Assembly: GCF_008035925.1 (NCBI RefSeq)
Contig: NZ_CP036264.1
Location: 8,694,428 to 8,758,427, forward strand
DNA length: 64,000 bases
DNA from: Stieleria maiorica
Lineage (GTDB): Bacteria; Planctomycetota; Planctomycetia; Pirellulales; Pirellulaceae
Direction of reading: 5' to 3'
Position numbers and translations under genes: made by a program. The notes beneath the pieces were generated by a model. It was not told the origin of the DNA. It did not search any database and saw only the letters and a list, made by a program, of their open reading frames with translations. Shown here in pieces: positions 26,213 through 35,330 of the stretch (position 1 is the stretch's first letter; the number at the start of each line of letters is the position of its first letter).

Positions 26213-28272
26213 TTGAAATCACCTTGCGGGTTGGTTTCTGCGTGGCGGTATCCGTCACCTTGATCGCCGCCGACACGCTGGATCGGCAGCCCGCTGCCGA
26301 TCATCAGCCGGCTCCATTGTTCGTATTGCTGCTCCGCACCGGGCATCACGTCGACCTTCAATTGCGGTGACCAGCGGGCACCGGGCGCTGCGGCCCCCCA
26401 ACGCTCGATCCGGTCGCGAACACTGGTCGCCAATTCCAGCGTCGCCTGGTTGACGCCGTCCGGGCCGACCGCAAATGTTTCGCCCCTTCGGCTGACCGCG
26501 TCGGGTAACAACACAAAACGATCGGGATAGATCTCCAGCCGCACCGAACGAACGATCTCATTCCCGCGGCCCAAGGCCACACTGCTCGGCAGCGCCCAAT
26601 CGGCCCCGCGTCGCTGGACCATGCGGCGAGGGTTTTGGGACGAATTGGATGGCGACGAAGCAGGGTTCTGGTTTTCGGCATCACTCTGGCCATCGGTCGG
26701 CACATTGGCTTTCATGCGCTCAGACACCTTGGGCTGGTTCATCGCTTGCATTCCCACCGATGCACCGGCCAACGGGCCGATCCCGCCTGGGTTATCTTGG
26801 GTTTGCCTGCTCGCCTTGCCAATGACACGTTGACGACCACCGGAATCCGCATTGCCTTGGGCCAACACGGCCGATGCCGATTGTTCATCACCGCTGCTTG
26901 GTAACTGCATCCCGGCGGTGTCGCGATGGGAGCCATCCGCATCGCTCGCGCCGGCGATCTGGCCGACCGCCGTCGTGGCCGCCTGATTCAGCTGGTTGTC
27001 GTTGGCTTCCGATTCGGCCAACAGCGACGCCGACTCTTGCAGCTGCCGCTCCAATCTTTGCTTGGCCGCCTCGGGCGTCAGTGGTGTCGGATTCCCCGAG
27101 CCACCGCCGCCGTAAGTTCGAGTGGGGAACATCCGATGATCGCGGTATCCACTCTGCCGGCCCTGGCGATCCATTTGTGATACAGACAACCGCGGCACCT
27201 TTGTCGGCGAAGGCGATTCGTCGGCGGAACTCGGCGGCATCTGCCCTTCGGTCGCCGCGACCGATCCGCCGGCTCCCGTTCCACGCTGAAAGTTTCCACC
27301 GTTGCCCACCGGCCCGTCGTGATAGCGGCCTTCGGGATGGCGGCTACCGGATCCACGAATGGATCGCACGATCGACTGTTTGGTCATTCGATCAAGCGCC
27401 TGGTTGATCGCGTACTCCATCCGCTGGCGCATCACCGGATCAGAATTGGGATAGGCCAGATTCACATCCGCCGGCACCAGTTCGTATCCGAATTGATCGT
27501 CCCAATCCATCATCGCCGCGCGGGCCGCGTAATAGCTGTCCACGCCGCCGGGACGGACCAACAACATCGGGTATGGCGGAATCGTGTCACCGTATTGCTG
27601 CATCGCGTGATAACGTGCGGCGCGGAGGGCGTCATCCAGCGGATTGGCCGTGGACGAGGATTGTTCCAACTGGTTCCGCGTGATCGTGACGCCTTCGGGC
27701 CAAATCGTCACGCCCTTGGCCGTGCATTCCAGATAGATCGGTCGCCGGTCAGTGCCGTTGGGTCCCTGGTGGGGAACGATCACGAAACGCGGCTTGGCGG
27801 TCTCGATTTCTTCACGCAGCTTCTTCACGACCAACTGCTCTTTGACCAGTTGCTCTTTCAGGTCCTTCACCTCTGCGGCCGTCGCCGCCGGCATCGGGTC
27901 CTGGGACATCGCCTGCTCCATCGCTTGGCTGATCTGTTTCAGCCGCTCACGAATGCGTCGCATGTGATCTTCGACGTGAGCCAGTTGGTCACGCCGGTCT
28001 TCCAGATCGCCCGTTTGTGCGTCGCGAAAGGAAACCAATTCGCCCAAGCGAAACTCTTCCTCTTCGACCAACAACTCGACGTCACCGACGGTCAATTGTC
28101 CCGGATCGTGTGGCGGCGGCTCGGCCGCCGTCTCGGCAATCTGCTGCGCCGCATCGGACGTGTTTTGTGCCACCAACGCCAACAGCAAGATCAACGTCCC
28201 CAGGGTGCAAACCAAGACGGCCAGGAACGGGAACAGTGTCGGCGACAGGGTCTGGCGTCGACGCCCGCTCAT
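26209..28272 (-). CDS. Membrane-anchored coiled-coil protein, 687 aa
   Basis: N-terminus MSGRRRQTLSPTLFPFLAVL is similar to that of the downstream gene (MSGRRR) and continues into a single helix over about 13-36 (LVCTLGTLILLLALVAQN). Residues 60-165 are coiled coil; about 170-310 a folded part; 320-540 low-complexity Gly/Ser/Gln/Asn-rich; the last 120 residues are folded again. It overlaps both neighbours by 4 bases. In the ExbB-like operon it takes the place of a second ExbD/TolR partner. The organisation is common in planctomycetes but its cargo is not known to me. Confidence 0.75.
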   Translation of the reverse strand: MSGRRRQTLSPTLFPFLAVLVCTLGTLILLLALVAQNTSDAAQQIAETAAEPPPHDPGQLTVGDVELLVEEEEFRLGELVSFRDAQTGDLEDRRDQLAHVEDHMRRIRERLKQISQAMEQAMSQDPMPAATAAEVKDLKEQLVKEQLVVKKLREEIETAKPRFVIVPHQGPNGTDRRPIYLECTAKGVTIWPEGVTITRNQLEQSSSTANPLDDALRAARYHAMQQYGDTIPPYPMLLVRPGGVDSYYAARAAMMDWDDQFGYELVPADVNLAYPNSDPVMRQRMEYAINQALDRMTKQSIVRSIRGSGSRHPEGRYHDGPVGNGGNFQRGTGAGGSVAATEGQMPPSSADESPSPTKVPRLSVSQMDRQGRQSGYRDHRMFPTRTYGGGGSGNPTPLTPEAAKQRLERQLQESASLLAESEANDNQLNQAATTAVGQIAGASDADGSHRDTAGMQLPSSGDEQSASAVLAQGNADSGGRQRVIGKASRQTQDNPGGIGPLAGASVGMQAMNQPKVSERMKANVPTDGQSDAENQNPASSPSNSSQNPRRMVQRRGADWALPSSVALGRGNEIVRSVRLEIYPDRFVLLPDAVSRRGETFAVGPDGVNQATLELATSVRDRIERWGAAAPGARWSPQLKVDVMPGAEQQYEQWSRLMIGSGLPIQRVGGDQGDGYRHAETNPQGDFK

Positions 28273-29699
28273 GCAGCCCGCCTCGCATCGTGGTTGATGT
28301 TCGACTTGACCGCCACCATCTCGCGCGTCAGCACGTCCACGGCACGCGCCAGCACGATCATCGCGTCGGCCATGCCCTGGCCGGCCGCCGCGCCCATGTT
28401 CTCATCGATGCGACGGTTCGTTTCGTCCAACAGGTTCAAGTTCGCCGCCAACGTTTGCTGCAGATTCAGCACCGAACTGGCTTGCTCGCGGACCAACGCC
28501 GCCTGATCGACTTGGTCCAACATCACCGCGTGCTGTTTCGTCATCGCGTCGGCACCGGCCACGATGGTTTCTTGCCACGCCGCAAGTTGCAATTGCCATT
28601 GGTCGAATTGATGCTCAAGCTGTTCGCGATTTCGCTGCGTCGAACGCTCCATCTGTTGGGCATGGTCACGCAGTGCAGGCGTCAGGGTTTGCTCCACCGC
28701 ATCAACAAAGCTTTGCGATTGCACGTTGTGGGCTTGCTGCCAGTACCCCTGGGCTTCGTCAATTGTTTGCCGCCACAACGTCGTCTGATTGCTCAACGAT
28801 TCTGCAACCGCCGCACGAACTCCCTCGCACAACTGGGCCAGCAATTCGAATTGGTTGTCGGCGACTTCGTCACCCGGCAGATGCAACCCGGTCAGATAAC
28901 CCACGCGTTCGTCGATTGCAGCTAACAACTGCTGCTCGCTTCGTTCGACGGGGAACTGCAAGAAGATCGCCACGATCGAAAGCACCAGCCCCAACGCCGT
29001 GGTGTCAAACGCCACGTACAACCCGCTCTTCAAGTTGTCGACCGCGGCGTTGCCGTTGGAAAAATCCAAACCGCCCAACGTTTGCGTGATCCCGATCACG
29101 GTCCCCAAAAAACCCAACATCGGAATCGCCCAGACGATGATCCGGACCAAGGCGAACGAGTCGTGCGCCGAATCGGCATCGCGGGACGAAAGCTCGCGCA
29201 GGTCGTCGGCCAAATGCTTGGTGGTCCCGCGGCCGGATTGGCGCATCAGAACTTCGCGGAGCCGGACAACGAGCTGGCAACGCGCCACCTCGCGAGGCAG
29301 TTTTGCCAAATCACTCGACCAGGTCTGGGCGACAAACCCGGCATCGTGACGGTCACGGAATTCCTGTGTCGGCGAGTCGAGTTGTCGTTTGGGCGACAGG
29401 GCCGCATCGTCGGCACGCCGCAGCAACGCCCATTGCAATCGCGTCGCCCAGGCCTTCAGCCCTAAGATGCAAACCGCGATGCAAAATAAGATGGTCGCCG
29501 CGATCGCCACCGGGTGCCCGAGAAAGTAGCGTTCCAGCGGTCCCCACGAGGTCGCGTAGACCACCCCATAAAAGAGGCCCGCCAACACGCCCCCACCGGC
29601 CACCGCGAGGATGCCGCTCAGCCGATCGCGGTGGTCCGCGACTCGACTGTCCTGATTGCTATCAAACTTGCCTGCGTTTTGCGACTCAGTTTTGCTCAC
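28269..29699 (-). CDS. MotA/TolQ/ExbB proton-channel family protein, 476 aa
   Basis: The GTG at 29699 (VSKTESQNAGK) is preferred over TTG at 29729 because AAGGA stands at a good distance before it. Helices near residues 30-52 and 60-82, then the MotA/ExbB core over about 165-265: FALVRIIVWAIPMLGFLGTV followed by IGITQTLGG and TTALGLVLSIVAIFLQFPVE. After that a long (200-residue) cytoplasmic coiled-coil tail, longer than in ExbB. It should use the proton gradient to move the two MSGRRR proteins encoded downstream with 4-base overlaps. Confidence 0.85.
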   Translation of the reverse strand: MSKTESQNAGKFDSNQDSRVADHRDRLSGILAVAGGGVLAGLFYGVVYATSWGPLERYFLGHPVAIAATILFCIAVCILGLKAWATRLQWALLRRADDAALSPKRQLDSPTQEFRDRHDAGFVAQTWSSDLAKLPREVARCQLVVRLREVLMRQSGRGTTKHLADDLRELSSRDADSAHDSFALVRIIVWAIPMLGFLGTVIGITQTLGGLDFSNGNAAVDNLKSGLYVAFDTTALGLVLSIVAIFLQFPVERSEQQLLAAIDERVGYLTGLHLPGDEVADNQFELLAQLCEGVRAAVAESLSNQTTLWRQTIDEAQGYWQQAHNVQSQSFVDAVEQTLTPALRDHAQQMERSTQRNREQLEHQFDQWQLQLAAWQETIVAGADAMTKQHAVMLDQVDQAALVREQASSVLNLQQTLAANLNLLDETNRRIDENMGAAAGQGMADAMIVLARAVDVLTREMVAVKSNINHDARRAA

Positions 29700-29845
29700 G
29701 CCTGCGTCCTTGCCGAGGGAGGAATCCAATTGTTGGACCGGTGTCCAAGCACAATCCTTACCACCCCATCGTCTTTCCCCTCAGGCCATCTTCACCCAAT
29801 CCGCAGAATTCAACAGCGGCCCATCGACCAGCGCACAAACGTCCC

Positions 29846-30162
29846 GTAGCGGACCTCGCCAAGAGTTTCGCCGGAAGCGGCGTGATTGCGTGGCGGGGCG
29901 CGAATTGCGCGGCGCGAATCGGGAATTGTGCCACCCACCAAACAGGCGTGCGGTGAACGGGCGTGTGATGGCGACCGGGCGGGTGGCCAGAAAGGACCAA
30001 CAGGACAGATGCGACCGATAGGACATCACCGCCCCAGTCACACCTCCGTCCCATGTGTCCTATTGGTCGTATTGGTCCTATTTTTCACTTGCGCCCCACT
30101 GCGGAGTTCCGTCCCGGCGTCGTTCACCTGGAGCGCCGAAAGCCTTGGCGGCTTCCGCTACG
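29846..30162. repeat. R2 arms split by a nested repeat
   Basis: Left R2 arm GTAGCGGACCTCGCCAAGAG at 29846-29865 and right arm CGAAAGCCTTGGCGGCTTCC at 30138-30157, 270 bases apart instead of 30 as at 5473-5555. Inside, at 29993-30083, lies another palindrome: GGACCAACAGGACAGATGCG on the left and TGTCCTATTGGTCGTATTGG on the right. It looks like one repeat inserted in another. No gene is in 29700-30169. Confidence 0.65.
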
Positions 30163-30169
30163 ACGTTAA

Positions 30170-30874
30170 TCAACGCACGCGACTTGCCGCCACAGCAACG
30201 AACTCCTTCGATGTGACCGTCAATTGGTTCAGTCCGAACGAATCGATCGTTGTGACACGGCCGTCGACGGAACTCGCCTCGACCGCGTACACCATCAAGA
30301 AACTCGACGCGGATTTGATCGGCACATGCTCTTCATGATGCCATTCTTCGGCCGGCACGCAAACAAACGCAGGCTTTCCAGGCGTGGGTTCGGGCAACGC
30401 CAACGAATCGACGTCGACGATTTCGAAGGCGATGAAATGGTCCAACGATTCCGGAACCTCGGCCGGCGGGCCGTCGGCGACCGTCTGGGCGGGGATCAAA
30501 TAAAAGGCGGGCTGCCCCAACCGCACACCGAACGACTGCGACCCGCTATAGGTGTCTCGCAACTGGATCGTTTTGACCGCCTCAGAATCGGGTTTGCGGA
30601 TGGAGTACCAATTCAAGTAGCTCGGCCGCGCGTCGTCAGCTTGACTCTTGTCCCGCGGAGACGAGTACAATTTCGGACCGCGAAAATTGATCCAGCGACG
30701 CTTTTCGTCCAACTCCGTCTTCACCTCTAGTCCGTGCAGCACCGGATTGGACGCCGCAACCGACACCACGTCGTGGGGTGATTCCGCGACCGTTTGCGGC
30801 ACCGATGCGAGTGCAATCAAGACGGCGGGCAACAAGACGCGGAAGGGCAGGGCAGAGCAGGGCAGGACAGACAT
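30170..30874 (-). CDS. Hypothetical secreted protein, 234 aa
   Basis: Start chosen at MSVLPCSALPFRVLLPAVLI, which gives a signal peptide of about 30 residues ending in PQTVA-ES. The mature part has no recognised domain; it contains LNWYSIRKPDSEAVKTIQLR and a His/Glu-rich stretch WHHEEHVP. Probably periplasmic or surface. It lies 97 bases after the prenyltransferase-repeat membrane protein on the same strand and could be the last gene of that operon. A GGGCAGGGCAGAGCAGGGC repeat overlaps its signal-peptide codons. Confidence 0.65.
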   Translation of the reverse strand: MSVLPCSALPFRVLLPAVLIALASVPQTVAESPHDVVSVAASNPVLHGLEVKTELDEKRRWINFRGPKLYSSPRDKSQADDARPSYLNWYSIRKPDSEAVKTIQLRDTYSGSQSFGVRLGQPAFYLIPAQTVADGPPAEVPESLDHFIAFEIVDVDSLALPEPTPGKPAFVCVPAEEWHHEEHVPIKSASSFLMVYAVEASSVDGRVTTIDSFGLNQLTVTSKEFVAVAASRVR

Positions 30875-30971
30875 GATCAAGAGTCCGGTAAACGGAAGCG
30901 GACGAAGGAACACGGGGCGTGTGCTTCATTATCGCCTGCCGTCTAGGGATCAGTCGTTCGGCCGTCCACCG

Positions 30972-33722
30972 TCACTTGGCGGCGGTGTCCTCATAAATCG
31001 GCAGATGCCGATAGTAGACTTCCAAATTCAGCAGGTTCATCGTGGTCACGTACAGCCGGCCGGCGTGCGCGCTCCAACGGTCGGGGATCGGCAGTTCGGG
31101 GTCCCAGGAACCGGCTTCCGGGCCGACCTTGATTTGCGTTTCCAGCAACAGCGGATTCAGGAATTGATTCCAGCGGTCCCAATAGTCGCCGCCCATGTGA
31201 AACATGAACTGGGTGGCGTAGTACCAGTAGTACCCGTCGCGCAACGGGCGGCGTCGCTCACCCAACTGCGGCGGGTACTTCAACAGATACTCCGCGGCCG
31301 ACTGCATCTCGGGTTGCTCGCGACTCCACCCGTTGTACATCCGCATCAGCATGCCCACGGCGGTCATGGTCGGTGTCGGCAAACGCCCGTGTCGCTGTTG
31401 GGGCGTGTCGGCCGCAAACGGGTTGTACCGGTAACGATCCAATTGCTCCGGTCCGTCGCCCCGTGCGAGCGACAACCAGTGATCGATCCCGTCATAAGCG
31501 GCCTGTGACACGTCCAACCCGGATAGGTCGCCGCTTTTAAGTGCCATCATCATCCAACCGGTGACACTCGTGTCGCTGCTGACCTGGGGCGAATAACGCC
31601 ATCCGCCGTAGCTGCGGTGCTGGGTTGCCATGATGTAGTTCAGTGATTCCTGAGCGCCCTGACGCAGCTCGCGGTCCTGGGTCATGCCGTAGGCTTCACA
31701 CAACGCCAGGGCGGCGATCCCGTGGCTGTAAAACATCACGTTGCGATCGCTCAGTTCGTTTTCGCTGCGGTACAGGTTCCCGCTGGTGCGTTGGTTGTCC
31801 AGCAAGAACTTCAACCCCTTGCTGACCGTGCCGGCGTATTGGTGCTGGGTGTGCGTGTAGCCGGCGCCCTGGAAGGCCAACAAACACAATCCGGTCGCCG
31901 CGGTGTCGCTTCGCAAAATGACGCGGTCCCCGTGCCCCTGCAACGACCAGCTGCCGTCTTCGTTCTGGACGCTCGCCAAGTAGGCCAATCCCCGCTCGAT
32001 CGCCTCCTCGGTCGCAGGTCCTCCCATGCCGGGGGCGCTGGACGCTGCGCCGCCGCTGGTTCGCATCACACGTCGAGAAAACGATTCCACGGCGGCGATC
32101 TTGGTGCCCGCCGGGGTGGCCGGACCGCCGACTTGGCGCCTGGGCCTTGCTTCGCGCGGCAATTCCATTGCCGCGATCTCCGGTTGCGCGTCGCTGGGGA
32201 TCAATCCGGCCGACGGTGCGAGTGTGTCGCTGATCCCGACCGGCCCGATGTCGGCCAAAAGATCCAACGCCATCGCCGGCGCCCCGGCGGGCGCCAACTC
32301 GGTCGTCGCCGCCCCACCGGATTCGCCTTCTCGTCCGACCGCTGCATCGCTCGCGCCCAACCGATCATCCAGCTGATCCGATGGTGCCGCACCGGCGATT
32401 CCCGCGGCACTGGCCGGCACCGACTCGGCCGGCGTCATTGTTCCCATCGGGGAGGATCCGCGGACCACGTTCATGCGACGACCGCGTCCCGGCGCCTGTG
32501 TCGCCGGTCCGGCGTTCACGTTGGGCGCCCCGACCGCTGCCGAGAGCGTGTTGCGAGCGACCCGCGCGCCGCCGGTCGGACTAACTGGAGCGGTCTCGGT
32601 CATGAAGCTGGGCGCCGGGCCGAGCGTGATCTGTGCCCCGGTCGTTTCGCCTCGCGTCTCGGTCGGGATGTCGGTCGGCGAGAGCATCAGCGAGGCGTCT
32701 TCGCTGGACCGTGCCACCGAAACGACGACGGGTGCCGGCGCGGCACCGGCGACTGCAGACGGCTGGGCGATGGTGCGCGAACGCCTGGATCGCGCCAGCC
32801 CCGCATCGCCGATCGTCGGCATCGATTCGTTTGCGCTCAACGACGTGGCCGCAGGCATCGCCCGCGGCGTCTGAATCGATTCACTCGGCCGAGGCACCAC
32901 GGCCGGCATGTCCAAGCGTGCCGCCGCCTGTCGCGATGCACTCGGCGTGCCGTTGTCGGCCAACTTGCGCTCGGCCGGTGCGGCCGGAACGGGACTGGTC
33001 ATCTCTTGGGCCGGTGAGGGCACCTCGATCGACTCGGCTTGCGGCTTGGGCGCCGGCGTGTTGCTCTCCCGCCGCGCCAGTTTCCCCGGCGCATCGGCCG
33101 GCATCGGTTCGCTAGCGCTGGCCTGATTCCGCTCCATCAAAAACTTCTGCATCGGTTGGTTTTCAGGCTGCCGCGGCTTGGGAACCTCCAACCGCGGTTG
33201 CGATCGTTCCACCGGCGGCAATTGACGCTGCTCTTTGGGGATCTCGCGTGACTTGGTTTCCGCGTCGACCGGCTTGGACCAGTCCGGCGTTTCTTTGGAT
33301 TCCTTGGGTGCCTGAAAGATGTGTTCGGGAACGGTTTTTCGGATCGGCGTCCGCTCGCGTTTTTCGCCCTTGGAAGCAAGCGGCTGGTAGGCCGCGAACA
33401 CGACGTAGTGGATCGCAAAAATCAACAGCAACAGGTGCACGGAGATGCTGAACAGCAGCCCCAGCAGGATCGCTTTTCGTAGGAAGCGTGACGTGATCGC
33501 CCGCAGGACCAACGAAAGAATCACGGCGACGCAGATGATCCCCACCAGGTACGTCGTCGCGTTGTACAACAGACGCGGGTCATCAAACCGGAACGGGGTC
33601 GCGATCAGAAACAGGACCAAACCGGCCAGCGTGACCACCGACAAATCCAGCGGCCACATCCGCGCCGAATCGGTCGGCGTGCTTTCGACACGAGGACGGT
33701 CATAGTCAGATTCAAATCGCAA
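30972..33722 (-). CDS. Membrane protein with prenyltransferase/squalene-cyclase-like repeats, 916 aa
   Basis: Three N-terminal helices (about 27-46, 54-78, 88-117), then a Pro/Ala/Arg-rich linker of about 450 residues, then an alpha/alpha-barrel domain from about 590: ERGLAYLASVQNEDGSWSLQ, GLKFLLDNQRTSGN, SLNYIMATQHRSYGGWRYSP, which are QW-type repeats of the squalene cyclase / prenyltransferase fold. The DxDD catalytic motif of class II cyclases is not seen, so it is likely a binding rather than catalytic domain. The layout (TonB-like Pro-rich linker after a membrane anchor, directly downstream of ExbB/ExbD) suggests an energy-coupled transducer; that is inference. Confidence 0.8.
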   Translation of the reverse strand: MRFESDYDRPRVESTPTDSARMWPLDLSVVTLAGLVLFLIATPFRFDDPRLLYNATTYLVGIICVAVILSLVLRAITSRFLRKAILLGLLFSISVHLLLLIFAIHYVVFAAYQPLASKGEKRERTPIRKTVPEHIFQAPKESKETPDWSKPVDAETKSREIPKEQRQLPPVERSQPRLEVPKPRQPENQPMQKFLMERNQASASEPMPADAPGKLARRESNTPAPKPQAESIEVPSPAQEMTSPVPAAPAERKLADNGTPSASRQAAARLDMPAVVPRPSESIQTPRAMPAATSLSANESMPTIGDAGLARSRRSRTIAQPSAVAGAAPAPVVVSVARSSEDASLMLSPTDIPTETRGETTGAQITLGPAPSFMTETAPVSPTGGARVARNTLSAAVGAPNVNAGPATQAPGRGRRMNVVRGSSPMGTMTPAESVPASAAGIAGAAPSDQLDDRLGASDAAVGREGESGGAATTELAPAGAPAMALDLLADIGPVGISDTLAPSAGLIPSDAQPEIAAMELPREARPRRQVGGPATPAGTKIAAVESFSRRVMRTSGGAASSAPGMGGPATEEAIERGLAYLASVQNEDGSWSLQGHGDRVILRSDTAATGLCLLAFQGAGYTHTQHQYAGTVSKGLKFLLDNQRTSGNLYRSENELSDRNVMFYSHGIAALALCEAYGMTQDRELRQGAQESLNYIMATQHRSYGGWRYSPQVSSDTSVTGWMMMALKSGDLSGLDVSQAAYDGIDHWLSLARGDGPEQLDRYRYNPFAADTPQQRHGRLPTPTMTAVGMLMRMYNGWSREQPEMQSAAEYLLKYPPQLGERRRPLRDGYYWYYATQFMFHMGGDYWDRWNQFLNPLLLETQIKVGPEAGSWDPELPIPDRWSAHAGRLYVTTMNLLNLEVYYRHLPIYEDTAAK

Positions 33723-33769
33723 AACAAATCGGCCCGCGGAGGAAATGAAGTTTTAGGTTAGAAGGCAGG

Positions 33770-33841
33770 TGACAGAAAAATGGGGGGCAGAAAAATAGCG
33801 GTGGGGAAAGAGGAGACAAGAAAATGGGTGACATGAAAACA
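33770..33841. repeat. CAGAAAAATGG-type repeat
   Basis: GACAGAAAAATGGGGGGCAG then AAAAATAG, and GACAAGAAAATGGGTGACAT then GAAAAC: paired doublets of the R4 kind. It fills the 157-base gap between exbD and the prenyltransferase-repeat gene. Confidence 0.65.
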
Positions 33842-33879
33842 GATGGAACTGACTCAAAACTCAAAATTTGAAACCACTC

Positions 33880-34299
33880 TCACTCGGGGCCTTCCAGCGT
33901 CGTCACGGAATAATCGCTGATTCCGCTTCGATTACAAACATCCATCACGCTGACGACCGGTTGGAACGACGATTCACGATCGGCTCGGATCACGGCGGAC
34001 TGGTTGGTCGGGTTGGACGCGACGCTGGCCTTGAGCAATTTTTCCAGATCCGGTAGCGACGTCGCTTGTCCGCGCAGGTAGATCTCGCCGGCCTTGTCGA
34101 TGTCGATCACGATTTCGCGAGGCTTGCCGATCATCGGCACGGCGCTGGTGGCCGTCGGCAACACGATGTCCAATCGACGCTCCTCCTCCTCAAACTCGCT
34201 GGTGACCAGGAAGAAGATCAGCAGCAAGAACACGACGTCGATCAGCGGCGTCAGACTGAGCGTCCCGGCGACGCTGGAGCGTTTGATTTGAACGGCCAT
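33880..34299 (-). CDS. exbD: ExbD/TolR biopolymer transport protein, 139 aa
   Basis: One membrane helix with the family's key Asp: LTPLIDVVFLLLIFFLVTSE (about residues 16-35). The periplasmic domain follows with IVIDIDKAGEIYLRGQ and VIRADRESSFQPVVSVMDVC typical of ExbD. Full length. It is 3 bases from the exbB-like gene upstream, in the same operon, and should form the stator of a proton-driven motor with it. Confidence 0.93.
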   Translation of the reverse strand: MAVQIKRSSVAGTLSLTPLIDVVFLLLIFFLVTSEFEEEERRLDIVLPTATSAVPMIGKPREIVIDIDKAGEIYLRGQATSLPDLEKLLKASVASNPTNQSAVIRADRESSFQPVVSVMDVCNRSGISDYSVTTLEGPE

Positions 34300-34302
34300 C
34301 GC

Positions 34303-35313
34303 TCAACTCGCCTTGGCCGGATTGCCGCTGTCCGAAACGCTATCCGCGACGGCGGCATGTGGAGGCGCATGCGACGGTGGGGGTGGAGGCGGTGGGGTGA
34401 CGTTGCCTGCCGATCCGTCGACGTATTGGATCGGGATCAACGTGCCATCGCTGTCCAACCGTCGCCGGCCGTCGAATCGGGCCAACCCGGGTGCCAGGTC
34501 GAACACGAGTTGTTCAACGCTGTGAAACAGTTTTGCGATTCGATTTTCCAAGTACTGGGCAAAGATCGCCGCCGGGATCGCGACGGCCAAACCGGCCAGC
34601 GTGGTGACCAATGCGGTGTAGATCCCCTCGGACAGTTGCTCGCTGCGAGAGCGATCGGCCGACAGCGACGTCGACTCGTGAAAGGCAACGATCATGCCCC
34701 AGACCGTCCCCAGCAATCCCATCAACGGGGTCGCCGCGGCGGCCAGCGTCAACCAGCGGACCGGCGACGCGTAGCGGTCGGCTTCGCGCCCGATCGTCTC
34801 GGTCGCGGTGCGTTCGATTTCCCCCAGCGGCTGGCCGGTCCGCATCAACATCGCGCCGACGATGCTGGCCGTCGGCGAGGGGTGCTGCAAACACGCCTGA
34901 TACGCCGTCGGCGGGTCGAAGGATTCGACCGGATCGGCCAGTCGGCGGAGCTCGCGGACCAGACGACGCGGCATGACTTTCCCGCGTCGCAGACTGAGCA
35001 TCCGTTCGACCGCCAGCGTGACCACCAACAGACTCATCAACCCGATCGGGATCATGAAGCGACCGCCGCGCAAGATTAGCGACAACATGTCGATCCCCGT
35101 CGGTTCGGCGACCGCTTGCGGTTCGTCGCCGACCGGTTCGGCATTCATGACCGATTGGATGTCGGACGCGTTGACCGGCGGCCCGAGGTCGTCTTGTGCC
35201 CAAGTGCGAGCCGGGTCTGTCACGCCGCACCACCACGCCACACAAAGACCGACGACCAAGCAGACCATCGTGATTCGTTTTTGCCTGGCGCCGCCGTCGC
35301 GACGCGGGTTCAT
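34303..35313 (-). CDS. exbB: ExbB/TolQ proton-channel protein, 336 aa
   Basis: Start at MNPRRDGGARQKRITMVCLV, which yields a signal peptide/first helix (about 14-33, cleavage near AQD) followed by a periplasmic segment, as in planctomycete ExbB proteins. Helices at about 80-105 and the MotA/ExbB core: WLTLAAAATPLMGLLGTVWG and ALVTTLAGLAVAIPAAIFAQ. C-terminus is Pro/His-rich. It is 17 bases after the TPR gene and 3 bases before exbD; a Tol/Ton-like function coupled to the TPR protein is likely. Confidence 0.9.
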   Translation of the reverse strand: MNPRRDGGARQKRITMVCLVVGLCVAWWCGVTDPARTWAQDDLGPPVNASDIQSVMNAEPVGDEPQAVAEPTGIDMLSLILRGGRFMIPIGLMSLLVVTLAVERMLSLRRGKVMPRRLVRELRRLADPVESFDPPTAYQACLQHPSPTASIVGAMLMRTGQPLGEIERTATETIGREADRYASPVRWLTLAAAATPLMGLLGTVWGMIVAFHESTSLSADRSRSEQLSEGIYTALVTTLAGLAVAIPAAIFAQYLENRIAKLFHSVEQLVFDLAPGLARFDGRRRLDSDGTLIPIQYVDGSAGNVTPPPPPPPSHAPPHAAVADSVSDSGNPAKAS

Positions 35314-35330
35314 CTGATTGGAAGTCACGA

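Noticed and set aside
25169-29699. Zorya-type anti-phage system (ZorA/ZorB-like pair)
   Set aside because: There is an ExbB/MotA-type protein with anchored partners, but no OmpA-type peptidoglycan-binding domain, no ZorC and no SNF2/Mrr-like ZorD or ZorE neighbour.
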